DNA of 64,000 nucleotides from positions 1-64,000 of the forward strand of contig NZ_AOIB01000020.1 in assembly GCF_000337675.1 (NCBI RefSeq), read 5' to 3'. Shown one piece after another: positions 62,362 through 64,000 of the stretch; position 1 is the stretch's first letter; every line of letters begins with the position of its first letter. Made by a program: the position numbers and the translations under genes. Source of the stretch: Natronococcus amylolyticus DSM 10524. GTDB lineage: Archaea > Halobacteriota > Halobacteria > Halobacteriales > Natrialbaceae. Under the pieces are notes generated by a model. That model was not told the DNA's origin and made no database searches. It was given only the letters and a program-made list of their open reading frames with translations.

Positions 62362-62646
62362 ATGGAACTGCGGGTCACCGAGAGCAGTGAGAACGAACTC
62401 TCGATCGAGATCGCCGGCGAGGACCACACCTTCATGAACGTGCTGAAGGGGACGCTCCTCGAGCGCGAGGACATCGCCGCGGCGACCTACGACGTCAACC
62501 CCGAGCAGTCGGGCGGCCAGACCGAGCCGATCCTGACGATCAAGACCGAGGGCGGCGTCGACCCCCTCGAGGCGCTCGAGGCGGGCGCGACCGACGTCCG
62601 GGAGAAGACGACGGCGTTTCGCGACGCGTTCGAATCGGCCGCGTAG
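62362..62646 (+). CDS. rpoL: DNA-directed RNA polymerase subunit L
   Basis: A 94-residue subunit, homologous to eukaryotic Rpb11, that pairs with subunit D in assembling RNA polymerase. The N-terminal [20 protein letters not shown] and the conserved [20 protein letters not shown], with the family's H-T-x-x-N-x-L pattern, are clear. Length is typical. It is divergent from the rhomboid gene and convergent with the zinc-ribbon membrane protein. Confidence 0.95.
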   Translation: MELRVTESSENELSIEIAGEDHTFMNVLKGTLLEREDIAAATYDVNPEQSGGQTEPILTIKTEGGVDPLEALEAGATDVREKTTAFRDAFESAA

Positions 62647-62703
62647 ACCGGTTTTCGACTGCTCTCTTCGGTACTGCTTCCGAACGAGGAGCAACGCCTT
62701 CGA

Positions 62704-63528
62704 TCAACAGGCCGCGTAGACGACGTGGACCGTCCCGTCGACGACGTGGATGTCGAGCCCCTCACCAGGCGGCCCGGCCAGGATCGCGTCGCCGTCGTCC
62801 GCTCCCGCTAGCGCGGCCGCGACGTCGTCGGCGAGTGCGGCCTCGTCGTCGTAGTCGTCGACCGGGGACTCGAGTGCGAACTGGACGCCGACGAACTCCG
62901 CCTCGCAGTCGACCCCGAACTCCCCGGGATCGGCGGGGCTCGGCTCGGCGTCGTCGTACTCGCTCGCGACGAACGCCCGATTCTGGTACTCCGCGAACGC
63001 CGCGAGATCGTCGCCGTACGAACTCGAGCCGTCGGTTCGTTCGGCCTCGAGTCGCTCGTGGACCACGAGTTCGGTCTCCTCGAGGTCGATCCCTGCCGTC
63101 TCGGTCCCCTCGCCGGGGGCGTCGGGCGGCGATGGCGAGCCGAGTCCCGGCAGCACCGACGGCGAGATGATCCCCGTTGCAAAGAGCAGGACGACGATGC
63201 CGATCACGGCGAACACCGGCAGGTAGGGTTTCGCCACGTCGAGCCAGCCGGGGACGTCGAGATCGCGGTCGACGCCGTCGTAGCGCTGCTCGACCTTCTC
63301 GAGGTCGTGGCCGTTACAGCGCGAACACGGCGGATTGTTCTTGACGTGGTCCCGACCACAGTTCTGACAGCGCCAGACGTACGTCGTCCCGGTGTCGACG
63401 GTATCCGTCCGCGGCTCTGCCTCGTCCTCTCGGACGACCGCCTTCTCGAAGCTGTTGTGTCCGCACTCGCGACACGGGGGGTTGTTCTCGTCGTGTGGTT
63501 CCCCACACCAGGTACACCGCCACTTCAC
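62704..63528 (-). CDS. Zinc-ribbon membrane protein with extracellular CAP-like domain
   Basis: A 274-residue protein. Two zinc ribbons open it: CTWCGEPHDENNPPCRECGH and CQNCGRDHVKNNPPCSRCNG, clearly a duplicated module. A single hydrophobic segment follows (about 101-122), then a 150-residue acidic part whose VVHERLEAERTDGSSSYGDD and DLAAFAEYQNRAFVASEYDD look like a degraded CAP/SCP domain. So zinc ribbons would be cytoplasmic and the rest outside. The start is GTG at 63528. Function is unknown; the CAP assignment is tentative. Confidence 0.65.
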   Translation of the reverse strand: MKWRCTWCGEPHDENNPPCRECGHNSFEKAVVREDEAEPRTDTVDTGTTYVWRCQNCGRDHVKNNPPCSRCNGHDLEKVEQRYDGVDRDLDVPGWLDVAKPYLPVFAVIGIVVLLFATGIISPSVLPGLGSPSPPDAPGEGTETAGIDLEETELVVHERLEAERTDGSSSYGDDLAAFAEYQNRAFVASEYDDAEPSPADPGEFGVDCEAEFVGVQFALESPVDDYDDEAALADDVAAALAGADDGDAILAGPPGEGLDIHVVDGTVHVVYAAC

Positions 63529-63656
63529 TGGTAGAAGGGCACGACCGCGACGAGATAAGCGTACTGGATCGCGAGGTCTTCGCCCGGGACCGCCATCGCA
63601 TCCGTGTGCTCGCAGCGCGGGAACAGCCTTTCGGCGCTCGCCGCCGTCCTCGGCGT

Positions 63657-64000
63657 ATGCAACCGGAAGAACGGGCGTTCCTCGAGCGCGCCCGCGTCGG
63701 ACGGCTGGCGACGGTCGACGACGGGGGCCGACCCCACGCCGTCCCGATCTGTTACGCCCTCCCCGACGGATCGCGGCTCGTCTCCGCGGTCGACGAGAAG
63801 CCGAAGTCGACCCGAGAGCTCCGTCGCGTTCGAAACGTCAGGTCGAACCCGCGGGTGGCGGTGGTCGTCGACCGGTACGTCGAGGACTGGGCGCGGCTCG
63901 CGTGGGTACAGGTCCGCGGTCGGGCACGCGTCCTCGAGTCGGACGCGGCGGACCACGACGCTGCCGTTTCCGCACTCGAGACGAAGTACGACCAGTACGC
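63657..64000 (+). CDS. PPOX-class F420-dependent oxidoreductase, cut by window end
   Basis: The first 114 residues of a pyridoxamine-phosphate-oxidase-like protein. It begins MQPEERAFLERARVGRLATV, then GRPHAVPICYALPDGSRL and NPRVAVVVDRYVEDWARLAW, the split-barrel signature of the TIGR03668-type group, which use F420 rather than FMN in several relatives. The frame is open to the window edge; the last 20 or so residues are missing. It is divergent from the zinc-ribbon gene. Confidence 0.83.
   Translation, partial: MQPEERAFLERARVGRLATVDDGGRPHAVPICYALPDGSRLVSAVDEKPKSTRELRRVRNVRSNPRVAVVVDRYVEDWARLAWVQVRGRARVLESDAADHDAAVSALETKYDQY

Noticed and set aside
1-64000. CRISPR arrays, tRNA and rRNA genes
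   Set aside because: No regularly spaced 28-37-base repeats with unique spacers were seen, and no tRNA-like or rRNA-like sequence was recognised by eye on either strand; the only regular array, at 21614-21697, has no spacers.

Overview
The window is a GC-rich, densely coding piece of a haloarchaeal (class Halobacteria) chromosome, probably a Natrialbales-type genome. The archaeal assignment rests on Orc1/Cdc6, RNA polymerase subunit L, SRP19, Gar1, GatE, Dph2, MptE and a TrmB regulator. Haloarchaeal traits are strongly acidic proteins, many Tat signal peptides and Tat lipoproteins, a PGF-type C-terminal sorting signal, a HalOD1 protein, dodecin and a salactin-type actin. The order-level assignment is inference. 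I saw no rRNA or tRNA gene and no CRISPR array.

Layout. 1-5.9 kb: a non-coding leader with repeated promoter-like boxes, a small membrane protein, hisD, an A-type Fe-S carrier, dodecin, a class V aminotransferase and a UspA protein. 5.9-14.6 kb: an MscS channel and a sugar-uptake cassette (TrmB regulator, Tat lipoprotein binding protein, two permeases, MalK-type ATPase) followed by a Gfo/Idh/MocA oxidoreductase. 14.6-20.7 kb: photolyase, PAP2 phosphatase, an oligopeptide-type binding lipoprotein and an F420-type luciferase-like oxidoreductase. 20.9-26 kb: mptE and folP (pterin pathway), orc1/cdc6, a probable replication origin of about 1.1 kb with inverted origin-recognition-box-like repeats, and a TrmJ-like methyltransferase. 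26-38.8 kb: DMT and MFS transporters, an Lrp/AsnC protein, gatE, the btuF/btuC/btuD cobalamin importer, srp19-gar1 and a presenilin-type protease.

38.8-48.5 kb: cysS, a BolA protein, and two paralogous pairs of bacterial-PH-domain membrane proteins on either side of fumC and a zinc-finger gene. 48.5-52.6 kb: an accessory-looking zone of about 4 kb with about 2 kb of non-coding, degenerate sequence, a MITE-like element, and a tyrosine recombinase coupled to a small DNA-binding protein. 52.6-64 kb: a HisG-like protein, an MBL hydrolase, an apparently exported superoxide dismutase, dph2, a membrane protein followed by a salactin-type actin, a METTL5-type methylase, a rhomboid protease, rpoL, a zinc-ribbon membrane protein and a PPOX protein cut by the window end.

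The most unusual structure is a non-coding repeat of about 590 bp at 28.8 and 39.0 kb. It is built of many short perfect palindromes; its two ends keep their orientation between copies while the inner palindrome blocks are inverted and re-ordered. A decayed third relative lies near 50 kb. Other points of note are the ori-like region beside orc1, a palindromic TATA box midway between the btuC and btuF starts, the duplicated PH-domain pairs, and the membrane protein beside the salactin gene.
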